Assembly (NCBI GenBank): GCA_038236965.1
Contig: JBBRZF010000018.1
Coordinates: 1 to 33,122, forward strand
Length of the DNA stretch: 33,122 bases
Source: JBBRZF01 sp038236965
GTDB lineage: Bacteria; Acidobacteriota; Terriglobia; Terriglobales; Acidobacteriaceae
Direction: 5' to 3'
Under the pieces are notes generated by a model. The model was not told where the DNA came from, searched no databases, and saw nothing but the letters and a program-made list of their open reading frames with translations. Positions 1 through 8,786 of this stretch are shown here, in pieces (the first letter of the stretch is position 1; the number at the start of each line of letters is the position of its first letter). The translations under genes and the position numbers were made by a program.

Positions 1-3000
1 ATTGGTGAACGTGACATCGCCGCGCTCCAGGTGATACTGCGTCCCGTTGAAAAAGACGTCCCCTTCTACGATATTCACCCGGCCTAGCACCGCAGGCTTG
101 GTCGCCGTTCCTCGCAGACGCAGGTCCACATCGCCGGAGATTTTTGCCAGCGACGTCTCAACCCGCAACTGCGGCGTCGAGAGGATGTGTACGTCCAGAC
201 GCAATCCGTTCAGCGGAGAATCCGGCGGCGTCAACGCCGAAGGCTGCTTGGAATTTGTCACGTAACTTGCAAAATCAAATCGCGGATTCAGCCCAAAACG
301 CGTCACCACGATCTCGCCCGACAGCAGCGAGTTCTTCAGAGTGCCCGCCAATACCAGGTCTGCGTTCCCCGTCGAACTGACGCCCGGCGGATACCGCATC
401 CTTATGTCTGTTCCCCGAGCCGTCAGGCTGAAGTTCAGCGTCCGGTCGTAGCTGATGAATCCGCCCAGTTGCAGATCGCCGCCGCCGGTGCGCGCCGTTA
501 ACTTCTGCACCAGCAAACGGTCTTGCGTGAACACCAGCGTTCCGTTGATATTGCTCAAACCGTTCGGCAGGTCCACATAGGAGATGCCGCCGTTCGCTAT
601 CTGCATCTGCCCGCGCATCGAGGGATGGTCCACCGTTCCGCCGACACTGACTCCAAAATCCGTAGTGCCGTACGCAACCAGGTCCGGGCTCACGCTCTGG
701 ATCAGCTTCATGTTCACGCGGCCATCTAGACGCATGTTCACGCGACGCTCGCCCGACAACTCCGCCGTGCCGCGTGCAGCCAGAAAGTGCGACTCCTCAC
801 CTTCCAACCTGAAACTCTCGATCGTCACAACCTGGTTCTTCAGCGTGAACTTCAACGGAACCACGTTGTGGACCTTGATGCTCTCGGCCTCGCCCGTAAA
901 GCGGGTAATGGTGGCATCCACGTTCAACAGGCTCGGCTCCTTCATCGGCCCGTTCACTTCCACCGTGCCTGCCATCACCGTGTGGCCCGTCATGCGTCCC
1001 GTCATCACCGTGCGCAACACCGGGTCCAGCGTCACATCATTGAACTTCGCCAGCAGGTGGCCGGGCGTGTTCCCGCGCAGATACACGGTCCCATCGACCG
1101 TCAGGCCCGCGTTCTGGAAGCTCGAGCGAGCCGTGATCTGCAGCTCTTCGCCGCGCGTCACCGCGTCCGCCACCACGCTCCCAACCTTTTCTCCATTGAT
1201 TATCAGATTGCTGGCGCGCAACTTCGCGTTGATCACCGGAACTGCGGTCGTTCCCGCACCTGTCGCATCAAATCCCAGCGTTCCCGCAATCTCCACCTTG
1301 GGAATCTTCTTCAGTTGTTCGATCGCTGCGAGCTGGAATTCCGTGCCATGCAACTCGAAACCGAACGCTGTCGATTGAAAGTTGTACGCTGCCGTCCCCG
1401 AGATCCGCCCGATTGTGCTGACCACTGCAATGTTCCGTAGCTGCACTTCCTGGCTCATGAATGCCAGGTCGGCACTCGCCGAGCGGTACTTCTGCCCGTA
1501 CGCGACACCGTTCGTCAGGTTCGCGCGACCGCTGCCGCGGGCGTCCCTCTTTGTCCCGCTCACCTGCGCATCGAACTCCAGCTTGCCGGTTACCGGATAA
1601 TGCAAGCCCGCCAGCGACTGCACCTCTGCCGCATCCGCATCTCTGACCTTCATGCGCAGCGTGAACGGACTCGCATCCGTAAAATTTCCCTTGTTTAACG
1701 CCGTCATCGCGTCCAGTTCGATCCCGGTAGTCCCGCGCTTCAATACACCATTTCTTATTCCGGCCTGCACCGGCGACCACCGCACGTCGCCCGACAGTTC
1801 ATCCCAATGCAGCCTGCGCTCCTGGTTCTGGGTCGCTTCGCTCGCCGGCTCGATGGTTACAAAATCGCGCATGTCCAGGCTTCCCGCAATCGAGGGAGAC
1901 GTCAGCTTTCCGCTCACCGTCCCCTTAAAGCTCAGCGGCCCCGCAATCGCCACCGGCATCGGTTCTCTTCCGCGTATGGCGTCCATCAGCGGCTGGAATT
2001 CGTGGATGTTGCTGCTTGTGACCGCCAGTTGCAGATTTGCCTTCGTACTGCCCAGTGCGCCGGATGCGTCAATGGTCGTCGTCCCGGTCGCCACTTGTCC
2101 GCGTGCAATGTCCATGACCTGCGCTCGAACGTGATACGTTCCCCGCACCGAGGCCGTCACTGGAACCTTGCCCTGCGCAGGCTCCGAGGGAGGCACCGCC
2201 TCCATGGCGATCTCCGCATTCGCGTTTTCCGCCGAGCCTTGCCACTTCGCAATCACCGTACCCGATGACGTGCCCGCCAGATTCATCTTGTTTAGCGGCA
2301 GCTTTTTCGAGGAAAAAGCGTTCGCGATCTGCGCCACGGGGATGCCCGTCAACTGAAGGTTCGCGATCCCACGTGTCTCGGCCTTGGCGCTCGCTCCTTT
2401 TTTCTTCGCGATGTCCGGCGGCGTAGTCTCCATCCAGTCCTTGATGTCGATATCGCCTCGCACATCGCCGCCAAAGGCGCGCGCGTAAAGATGCGGCAGG
2501 CTCATGCGTTCCGGATTCACCGCATAATCCGCGCCTCCGGTCACGTCTGCCAGGTTCACGACATCGTTTTGGTAGGTCGCATTCTTCACCAGCATCTTGC
2601 CCGTCGCCGCAAACGACGTCAGCGAATACGCGCCCTGTCCTTTCAACTCCATCGTGCCGCGACGGAACTCATAGTGCCTCGCGATACTGCCCGCTTCGCC
2701 CAGGTCGATCTTCGCCTCGTACGCCAACTCGATCTTCGGTTCGCGGAAATTGCTCAGGCTTCCGCTCGCGCCCAGCGTGCTCTTTCCCGACGCGATCTTC
2801 AGCGACTTCACCTGCGCGCGGTCCGCGTACAGGCTGAACTCCACGTCCGCCATCGATGCGAAGCGGCGGAAATCCTCCCACTGTGTCTCCACTTTGCCCA
2901 CATGCAGGCGACCGTCGTAGCGCTTGTCCGTCGCCAGGTAGCCCAGCTCGGCTTGCAGGTCGTTCATTGCCATGTCCAGCGGAACCCGCCGCTGGTTCCA

Positions 3001-3507
3001 CAACAATTCGCCCTGTTGCATCTCGATGCGCTCTATCGCTAACTCGATGAGCGTTTGCACGGGATTGTCATTCCCCAGAGGTTTCCGCTTTGGCGACGGA
3101 AGATTCGTCGTTCCGTCCGCGTTCACGATCACGTGGATCTGCGGCTTCGTCAGCACCAGCTTTTTCAGCGCTATCTCGCGCCTCAGCATGGAAGTGATCT
3201 CCAGCCTCGCATAAAGCCTATCGACGTGTAGGTAGGGGATCTCCCCTCTGCCTTCCAGTCCGTGGATGGTTAGGTCCGTCGCTTCTATCTCCAGCGCGGA
3301 GAGGTTCCAGCGGAAGCTGCCCAGTTCCACTCGTCCGCCGGTTATTTCTTCTAGCCGCGTCACCACTCGCGCGCGCACCACTTCGCGGAAGTGGCCGCTC
3401 GTCAGGTACCACGCAGCGAACGCACAGGTCAGCACCAGCGCGGCGGCAATACCGATCTCCCAGCCACGCCGTTTTGAAATGCTTGCCCCTACGTTCGCTT
3501 CCACCAT
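1..3507 (-). CDS. tamB: TamB/AsmA-like translocation and assembly module protein (3' end cut by window edge)
   Basis: An uninterrupted minus-strand frame runs from an ATG at 3507 to the left edge, giving 1169 visible codons with no stop. The N-terminus has one membrane anchor (about residues 16-35, rich in A/L/V). It is followed by an AsmA-like segment and then very long beta-rich, alternating polar/hydrophobic sequence typical of TamB proteins, which bridge inner and outer membranes and serve Omp85 partners and lipid transport. Near the edge the frame reads GRVNIVEGDVFFNG and then YHLERGDVTFTN, which matches the start of the C-terminal TamB domain (DUF490). Only part of that domain is therefore missing. 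The start lies 3 bp after the stop of the SurA-like gene, with a GGGG purine stretch upstream, so translation is probably coupled. Family assignment rests on architecture and neighbours; TamB-like is safer than a strict orthologue of the E. coli protein. Confidence 0.85.
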   Translation of the reverse strand, partial: MVEANVGASISKRRGWEIGIAAALVLTCAFAAWYLTSGHFREVVRARVVTRLEEITGGRVELGSFRWNLSALEIEATDLTIHGLEGRGEIPYLHVDRLYARLEITSMLRREIALKKLVLTKPQIHVIVNADGTTNLPSPKRKPLGNDNPVQTLIELAIERIEMQQGELLWNQRRVPLDMAMNDLQAELGYLATDKRYDGRLHVGKVETQWEDFRRFASMADVEFSLYADRAQVKSLKIASGKSTLGASGSLSNFREPKIELAYEAKIDLGEAGSIARHYEFRRGTMELKGQGAYSLTSFAATGKMLVKNATYQNDVVNLADVTGGADYAVNPERMSLPHLYARAFGGDVRGDIDIKDWMETTPPDIAKKKGASAKAETRGIANLQLTGIPVAQIANAFSSKKLPLNKMNLAGTSSGTVIAKWQGSAENANAEIAMEAVPPSEPAQGKVPVTASVRGTYHVRAQVMDIARGQVATGTTTIDASGALGSTKANLQLAVTSSNIHEFQPLMDAIRGREPMPVAIAGPLSFKGTVSGKLTSPSIAGSLDMRDFVTIEPASEATQNQERRLHWDELSGDVRWSPVQAGIRNGVLKRGTTGIELDAMTALNKGNFTDASPFTLRMKVRDADAAEVQSLAGLHYPVTGKLEFDAQVSGTKRDARGSGRANLTNGVAYGQKYRSASADLAFMSQEVQLRNIAVVSTIGRISGTAAYNFQSTAFGFELHGTEFQLAAIEQLKKIPKVEIAGTLGFDATGAGTTAVPVINAKLRASNLIINGEKVGSVVADAVTRGEELQITARSSFQNAGLTVDGTVYLRGNTPGHLLAKFNDVTLDPVLRTVMTGRMTGHTVMAGTVEVNGPMKEPSLLNVDATITRFTGEAESIKVHNVVPLKFTLKNQVVTIESFRLEGEESHFLAARGTAELSGERRVNMRLDGRVNMKLIQSVSPDLVAYGTTDFGVSVGGTVDHPSMRGQMQIANGGISYVDLPNGLSNINGTLVFTQDRLLVQKLTARTGGGDLQLGGFISYDRTLNFSLTARGTDIRMRYPPGVSSTGNADLVLAGTLKNSLLSGEIVVTRFGLNPRFDFASYVTNSKQPSALTPPDSPLNGLRLDVHILSTPQLRVETSLAKISGDVDLRLRGTATKPAVLGRVNIVEGDVFFNGTQYHLERGDVTFTN

Positions 3508-3510
3508 TCG

Positions 3511-4200
3511 CTACTTTGCCCCATGTGTAATCTGCGCCACTCGTTTCGTGGCAATTCCCTCGGCTACATGGATCGCGCTTTGATTGCGCAGGTTCGCCAG
3601 CCACGCCGTCAGTAACTCATCGATGCGCTGCTGCGTCAGCAACTCGCGGATCTGTGGAGCCACCTTGGCCAACGGCGTCCCCGCCGCGCCTTTGTTTTTC
3701 AACTCTGGCAATAATTTTTCGTTGTAATAGGACTCCACCGCCTCGCGGTCGATCCGTGCCTCCGGCCTCAGTCGCAGGTCAACAAAGGACATCACCTGCA
3801 GTTGCATCAATAACTTTTCCTTCAGCAACGCTTCGTCCATCCCATACTCGGCCAACGCGGTATGCCAGCCTTGCTCGCTGCCCGCGCCCGGAATCTGCGA
3901 CCTCACTTCCGCCACGCGGTGCGCGATCTGTTCTGGCGTCGGGCTGAAATCCGCCTGCATCTGTTGCCGCAGGATTTCCTGGTCGATCAAGCGGTCCAGC
4001 GTTGCGCGACGCTCGCCCTCCGTAGCCAGAGTTGGAGCGCGGCCTTGCAGCATCGCCTCGAAGCGCACCGCATCGTCCCAATCGCTTTGCAGGATCGGAT
4101 GCCTGTTCACCGTCGCAACGATGCGATCGATCACCACCCCGGCATTCGCCGATAGGGCAAGCATGGATCCCAAAATGAATACCGCAAGTCTCCGCAACAT
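3511..4200 (-). CDS. SurA N-terminal-domain periplasmic chaperone-like protein, no PPIase domain
   Basis: This is a 229-residue exported protein. Residues 1-21 form a signal peptide ending near SANA. It continues GVVIDRIVATVNRHPILQSD, the characteristic opening of SurA/PpiD/PrsA-family chaperone domains. A long helical region follows (LDRLIDQEILRQQMQ) and the typical closing segment QQRIDELLTAWLANLR. Unlike SurA (about 430 residues with two parvulin domains), no parvulin domain is visible, so a chaperone-only role in delivering outer-membrane proteins is inferred. The ATG at 4200 shares its A with the TGA of the upstream bamA-like gene (TGATG), a classic translational-coupling junction. A TTG one codon earlier is possible but less likely. 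It lies between genes for an Omp85 protein and a TamB-like protein, which supports an envelope-assembly role. Confidence 0.8.
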   Translation of the reverse strand: MLRRLAVFILGSMLALSANAGVVIDRIVATVNRHPILQSDWDDAVRFEAMLQGRAPTLATEGERRATLDRLIDQEILRQQMQADFSPTPEQIAHRVAEVRSQIPGAGSEQGWHTALAEYGMDEALLKEKLLMQLQVMSFVDLRLRPEARIDREAVESYYNEKLLPELKNKGAAGTPLAKVAPQIRELLTQQRIDELLTAWLANLRNQSAIHVAEGIATKRVAQITHGAK

Positions 4201-7200
4201 CAAAATGTTTGTCCAATACTGAAGAAGAAGTTAAACCGTTTCACGGTTTCAATATGCGGCGGTGCCGTCGCCGTGCCTTGCCTCACCGGGAACACCGGCG
4301 GATTAAGGTTGTAACCGATGTCAACCCTGATCGGGCCGATCGGAGTGTGATAACGCACGCCTGCTCCCACTGCTTGCGAGACATAGTTGAAGTCGCACAA
4401 CGAATTCGGATTCAGCGAGTAACAGTTGGATCTGTCCTTCTGCTTAAAGCGCAACAGATTGTTCATCATGTCCGACCCCTCGTCGAACACGTTCCCCATA
4501 TCGTGGAAGATCACGAAACTCAGGTTTTGTCTCAAGAATGGCAGCGTCGCCGGTGGCAACCGCAGTTCGAGGTTGTTCACGAACATCGCGTTGCCACCGA
4601 CCGGTGTGCCCGTTTGCGGATCGCGCGGTCCCGCCTGGTTGATGGCGAATCCACGATGCGAGTTTCCGCCGCCCTCAAAGAAGCGTTCGGGCAGCGGGAT
4701 GATCGTCGAATCCGCATACGGCGATTCCACACCCACTCGCGTGTTCCGCGCAAAGACAAATTTCTTTTTGAAGCGGTGATAGGTTGCGTTCTGCACCAGC
4801 ACGCGCCCGAAGTTCGCCTCTGACCCGAAATAACCGGAGGCAACGCCAAGGTCGGCCGTTGTGTAGCTTCCCTTGGTCGCGTCGATAGGGTCATCTCTCC
4901 GGTCGCGGATGAAAGTGACGCTCGGTATGCCGACACGCACCGGAGCCGAATACAGCGGGATCAGGTCCGGAGTAAAGCCCGCGGGAAAACTGTTCGGATC
5001 GACCTTCACGCGCCGGTACGAGTACCGGTACAACATCGTCGTCGACTTGTTCACCGTCTGGTCCAGTTGAACGGACGACTCCAGTCTTTGGGAGGCAAAC
5101 GTGTTCACGTCGCGCGTGTTGTCATAAAACGCGCTCAGGGTGAAGCGCCATTTCTGCAGGTCGAACCATCGCGGCTGGTCAAAGCTCAGCAACGCCCGTT
5201 GCCGCAATCGACCGACGCGCGACTTGAAGATGATCGACTGGTCGCGTCCACGGAAATTGATGCGCGTAACATCGAAGGAGACGCGCGGACTCACGCCGTT
5301 CTCTCCTTGCGGCGATGTCCCTTGCGCCTGGTTCGCTCCCGTCGCTATTTCGATTCCAAATCCGTAATTGAACGTGTAGCGTTTCGCCTCCCGTATCTGG
5401 TACAGCAGGTTCTTCCGCTCTGCCGCCCCTTCCGGGTTCTGCACCGCCATGTTCACTTCGTTGAAGACCCCCAGGTCGTAGAGCCTTCGTTGCGATTCCA
5501 GCATCTTCGCCTGGCTCAACGGGTCGTTCGGCTTCGACTGTATCTCGCGATTCACGATGTGGGGCTTGGTGAAGTGCAAACCGCTCACCAGTACCTGGTC
5601 CACAAACTGCTGCTCGCCTTCCTTCACCGTGTACACCACGTCCATGCCCGTCGGGTCGCCGTCATGGGGCGTCGCCCTCGGTGCAAAATCCACGCCGCTA
5701 AAACCTCGGTTGAAGTAGTAATTCACTACCAGGTCCCGGTCCGTCGCCAGGTTGTATTCCGAAAACGGCTGTCCCTCTGAAGTCGTCAGCAGGTCCTGCA
5801 ACTCTTCCGCGCTCACCGAATTGTTGCCAACGATCTTCAGCGACTTCACCTTCGTTTGCGGGCCTTCATCGATGTGCAGCACCACGCGCAGATGGGTCGC
5901 GTCTCCACCTACGTTGTCCTGAACCTCGCCGTGTACTTTGACTTTTTGGAAACCGTTAGCGACATAAAGGTTCTGGATAGCTTGCTCATCGCGCGTCAGC
6001 AACGATTGGCTGTAGCGTCCATAACGCATCAACAGGTCCGGCGCCTGCACTAGCATTCGCTCTCGAAGCGTCTCGTTGCTGAAATACTTGTTCCCCTCCA
6101 GCGCCACACCCACCAGTTTGTGCCGCGCCCCGCGGTTCACCGTGTACACGATGTTCAGATGGTCGTCCTTCGCCTGCGTTCCCTTCTGGTAGTCCACCAC
6201 CGCATCGAAGTATCCCTGTGTCTCAAAGTAGTCGCGCAGATTGCGACGCCCTTCGTTCAGCAGGTCGTCGTCCACGGCGTTTTCTTCATACACGGGAACG
6301 TACCGCTTCAGCGTTCCCTTGCGTACCTTCGCGCCTTCTACGCGGATATCGATAGTCGGGCCGCGCTGTATCTCCAGCGTGTAATCCAGTGCGTCCGTGT
6401 CCTCGTGGTACTTGCGCTCTACCAGCGCAACCTGCGACTCCAATCGCTTCTGCTTCTGGTATCGCTTGCGCAGACGCGTCAACGCGCGCGTCACGTGGTC
6501 GGAGCGGACGCGGTCGCCGATATGCAATTTCGCGATGTTGCGGATCTCGGCTTCGCTGTAGCCCGAGTCTCCCCTTACTAGGACCTGCCCAACTCGCGCC
6601 ACAGCTCCGGGCTGCACATGGAACACGACATCCATCTGATGAGTATCAGGATGGGGCGCCTCGTCAGCCGTGATCGTGGACTCGTAGTACCCGTTGTCCT
6701 CCATCACCTTCTTCATCCGCTCGATCGATTGCTCAACTTTTTCGTGGCTGAAAAGTTCGCCCAGCATCAGCTTGCTTGCATTCACCATCTGGTTCTGCGC
6801 AGGCCCTGCCTTCGGCAATCCTTCCACCGTTATCAATCCCGAAAAGAAGTTTTCGTCCGTGATGAAGGAGAGATGTACCGCGTTGCCGTCCGTGCGTTCC
6901 GCATCAACGGAGATAGCGGAAAATCGTCCCGTCGCGTACATCGTCTGTATGCTGCTGCGGATCTTCGCGCGATCCAGCACTTCATTTGTCTTTTGTGGAA
7001 TCTGCGCCAGCAACGCTTTTGTCTCGGCGGCGCTCAATCCTCGGAAGGTGATGCTTGTAACCGTAAGTCCTTCCAGCGACTCGGTGGCATTTGCCGTGGA
7101 GGCTGTCACTTGCTCCGTGCCCGAACTCGGCGGACTCACCACCTGCGGCCATGCAGGCAATAAAGTGGACGCCGCAAACACACCGCTCAACATCCACTTA

Positions 7201-7229
7201 CGCATTGTTTGCGAACGCATCGCCAGCAA
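4200..7229 (-). CDS. bamA: BamA/TamA-family Omp85 outer-membrane protein with about seven POTRA repeats
   Basis: This protein of about 1009 residues has a signal peptide (around residues 9-30) and seven consecutive POTRA-like units, at roughly 55-126, 128-208, 210-290, 291-368, 369-457, 458-539 and 540-616. Each opens with a V-x-V-x-G type strand, for example VKSLKIVGNN. A beta-barrel of about 390 residues follows. The barrel carries the Omp85 RGF motif as NSHRGFAIN (HRGF at 858-861) and ends FFFSIGQTF, with the terminal Phe of an outer-membrane beta-signal. E. coli BamA has five POTRAs and TamA three, so this is long. It inserts or assembles outer-membrane proteins by family. Start choice: TTG at 7229 has GAGGA five bases upstream. 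ATG at 7220 or 7205 would leave the signal peptide intact and is also plausible. It is first in an operon with the SurA-like and TamB-like genes. Confidence 0.88.
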   Translation of the reverse strand: MLAMRSQTMRKWMLSGVFAASTLLPAWPQVVSPPSSGTEQVTASTANATESLEGLTVTSITFRGLSAAETKALLAQIPQKTNEVLDRAKIRSSIQTMYATGRFSAISVDAERTDGNAVHLSFITDENFFSGLITVEGLPKAGPAQNQMVNASKLMLGELFSHEKVEQSIERMKKVMEDNGYYESTITADEAPHPDTHQMDVVFHVQPGAVARVGQVLVRGDSGYSEAEIRNIAKLHIGDRVRSDHVTRALTRLRKRYQKQKRLESQVALVERKYHEDTDALDYTLEIQRGPTIDIRVEGAKVRKGTLKRYVPVYEENAVDDDLLNEGRRNLRDYFETQGYFDAVVDYQKGTQAKDDHLNIVYTVNRGARHKLVGVALEGNKYFSNETLRERMLVQAPDLLMRYGRYSQSLLTRDEQAIQNLYVANGFQKVKVHGEVQDNVGGDATHLRVVLHIDEGPQTKVKSLKIVGNNSVSAEELQDLLTTSEGQPFSEYNLATDRDLVVNYYFNRGFSGVDFAPRATPHDGDPTGMDVVYTVKEGEQQFVDQVLVSGLHFTKPHIVNREIQSKPNDPLSQAKMLESQRRLYDLGVFNEVNMAVQNPEGAAERKNLLYQIREAKRYTFNYGFGIEIATGANQAQGTSPQGENGVSPRVSFDVTRINFRGRDQSIIFKSRVGRLRQRALLSFDQPRWFDLQKWRFTLSAFYDNTRDVNTFASQRLESSVQLDQTVNKSTTMLYRYSYRRVKVDPNSFPAGFTPDLIPLYSAPVRVGIPSVTFIRDRRDDPIDATKGSYTTADLGVASGYFGSEANFGRVLVQNATYHRFKKKFVFARNTRVGVESPYADSTIIPLPERFFEGGGNSHRGFAINQAGPRDPQTGTPVGGNAMFVNNLELRLPPATLPFLRQNLSFVIFHDMGNVFDEGSDMMNNLLRFKQKDRSNCYSLNPNSLCDFNYVSQAVGAGVRYHTPIGPIRVDIGYNLNPPVFPVRQGTATAPPHIETVKRFNFFFSIGQTF

Positions 7230-7433
7230 TCGGTTCCTCGTCTCAGGCCTGATGGCCCATCCCTTTACGTTTTCCGGCTTTTCTCTTTAGGACGGGCATC
7301 TCTGTTCTTCTTCTAACCCAATGACCACTCTGGAGTTGTACCTTCACCACAGCGAACTTTGATCGCTACTTGCAGCCTTAACTTTTCCATCTTCCTTACT
7401 TACTTTTCACTGCCGTCTGCTGTTTCAGGTTTT

Positions 7434-7457
7434 CTTCGTGGCTTCGTGTCTTCGTGG
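7434..7457. repeat. Three tandem copies of an 8-mer (CTTCGTGG)
   Basis: The units read CTTCGTGG, CTTCGTGT, CTTCGTGG with an exact 8-bp period. The array lies in the divergent intergenic region about 170 bases upstream of the thiF-like start. Confidence 0.85.
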
Positions 7458-7525
7458 TGAAAGAAACGCCTCGTTCGGGCAGGCGTGCAACGCTCGCCTC
7501 AGCTCTTGCCCTTGCCTTTTGACCT

Positions 7526-7565
7526 TCAATGACTCAATGACTCAATACCCCAATGACTCAATGCT
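7526..7565. repeat. Five degenerate tandem copies of an 8-mer (TCAATGAC)
   Basis: The units are TCAATGAC, TCAATGAC, TCAATACC, CCAATGAC and TCAATGCT in exact 8-bp phase. The array ends 38 bases before the ATG of the thiF-like gene, so it lies in or next to its leader or promoter. Confidence 0.88.
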
Positions 7566-7603
7566 TTCTCGTCTGCTTATAATAACTGTTGGACCCTCAT
7601 TTC

Positions 7604-8632
7604 ATGGACAACAACTTCACCTCAGAGGAACGCTATTCGCGCCAGATCCTCTTTCGCGGCATCGGCGCCGAAGGCCAGCGTCGCCTCGCCGAAGCCCGCA
7701 TCGTCGTCGTCGGTTGCGGCGCAACCGGCTCCGCCCTTAATTCCCTGCTCGCTCGCGCCGGAGTCGGGCACCTCCGCATCATCGATCGCGACTACATCGA
7801 GCCCAGCAATCTTCAGCGCCAGGTGCTCTTCGACGAAGCCGACGCTGCGGACTCCTTGCCCAAAGCCGTCGCTGCCGCCCGCAAGATTGCGGCCTTTAAT
7901 TCACAGATCGCCGTCGAACCTCATGTCGCCGATCTCACTCCTTCCAACATCGACGACTTGCTCGAAGGCGCGCACATCATCCTCGACGGAACCGACAACT
8001 TCGAGACCCGCTACCTGCTCAACGATTACGCCATCAAGAATTCATTGCCCTGGATCTACGCCGCCGCCGTCGGCAGCTATGCCGTCACCATGAACATTCT
8101 CCCCGGCGAGACAGCCTGCCTGGCTTGCATCTTTCCCGATTCACCCACCGGCATCGTCGAGACTTGCGACACCTCGGGAATCCTCAACTCCGCCGTCAAT
8201 CTCGTCGCCTCCATCGCCGCTACCGAAGCCATCAAGTTTGTAACCGGAGCACGCGACAAGATGCGGCGAACGCTGCTCTCCTTCGACGTGTGGGAAAACG
8301 ATCACTCCGAAATAAAAGTCTCGCGCCCTCGCGAAGACTGCCGCGCTTGCGTGGAACACGACTTTATTCATCTGGCTGGGGAGGGTCGCGCGCCGATTTC
8401 TCTCTGCGGACGCAACTCCGTTCAAATCCACGAACGTCATCGTCCCATCAACTTTCTTGAACTGGCTCAACGACTTACGCCGCATGGAATGGTTCGGCAC
8501 AACGACTTCGTCTTGAAGTTCTGGCGCGAGCCTTACGAGATGACGCTTTTTCCCGATGGGCGGGCCATCATCAAGGGCACCAATGACACGGCGATTGCGC
8601 GGAGTTTGTACGCGAGGTTCATTGGTTCTTGA
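7604..8632 (+). CDS. ThiF/MoeB/HesA-family adenylyltransferase (E1-like)
   Basis: This 342-residue protein has a Rossmann ATP-binding motif GCGATGS (residues 37-43), followed by DRDYIEPSNLQRQ (61-73), the nucleotide-contacting segment of E1-like enzymes. Further on are LDGTDNFETRYLLND, the typical ThiF/MoeB acidic Mg-binding region, and ETCDTSGI. Two Cys pairs, CLAC and CRAC, form the expected structural zinc site. Family members adenylate the C-terminal Gly-Gly of a sulfur carrier such as ThiS or MoaD. The last 80 or so residues form an extra domain as in Bacillus-type ThiF/MoeB proteins; no rhodanese domain is present. No sulfur-carrier gene is nearby, so thiamin versus molybdopterin use cannot be decided. 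ATG at 7604 is chosen over an in-frame TTG at 7589 because the protein then opens directly at the conserved ERYSRQ segment. Confidence 0.88.
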   Translation: MDNNFTSEERYSRQILFRGIGAEGQRRLAEARIVVVGCGATGSALNSLLARAGVGHLRIIDRDYIEPSNLQRQVLFDEADAADSLPKAVAAARKIAAFNSQIAVEPHVADLTPSNIDDLLEGAHIILDGTDNFETRYLLNDYAIKNSLPWIYAAAVGSYAVTMNILPGETACLACIFPDSPTGIVETCDTSGILNSAVNLVASIAATEAIKFVTGARDKMRRTLLSFDVWENDHSEIKVSRPREDCRACVEHDFIHLAGEGRAPISLCGRNSVQIHERHRPINFLELAQRLTPHGMVRHNDFVLKFWREPYEMTLFPDGRAIIKGTNDTAIARSLYARFIGS

Positions 8633-8649
8633 TTCTTTGCAGCTTTCTT

Positions 8650-8670
8650 CGCTGATTTAGCGTTTTTTTT
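8650..8670 (+). terminator. Weak possible intrinsic terminator after the thiF-like gene
   Basis: A short CGCT/AGCG stem (8650-8653 with 8659-8662) is followed directly by eight T residues (8663-8670). The T-run is good but the stem is only 4 bp, so confidence is low. Confidence 0.35.
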
Positions 8671-8682
8671 GCGTTGGATGGA

Positions 8683-8702
8683 GCAGCATTCTTCACGGCT
8701 TT
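8683..8702 (-). repeat. 20-mer repeat, inverted copy upstream of the LPxTA-tail gene
   Basis: Read on the minus strand this is AAAGCCGTGAAGAATGCTGC. It differs by one base from the copy at 9599-9618 and by two from the copy at 9545-9564, which lie in the opposite orientation beyond the gene in between. Confidence 0.85.
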
Positions 8703-8786
8703 AGGGCATCTCTGTTTACTCTCCGGTAATCGAAACGGTGTAGTGGGTCGTGCTGCTCGCCTAGAGTCGCGCGACGGGGGTCCGTT

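Larger units (their letters stand above)
7230..7603. other. Divergent intergenic region between the bamA operon and the thiF-like gene
   Basis: About 370 bases lie between two divergently oriented genes, so promoters for both should be here, but I see no convincing -35/-10 pair. It contains two 8-bp-period arrays (listed separately) and pyrimidine-rich sequence. No ORF with coding character is visible. Confidence 0.6.

Noticed and set aside
584..1378. Long plus-strand open frame (264 codons) in the first kilobase
   Set aside because: It is antisense to the TamB-like frame, lacks a domain or ribosome-binding site, and its composition is that of a shadow of the GC-rich minus-strand gene.
7434..7565. 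CRISPR array
   Set aside because: Units of 8 bp with no spacers; no cas genes in the window.
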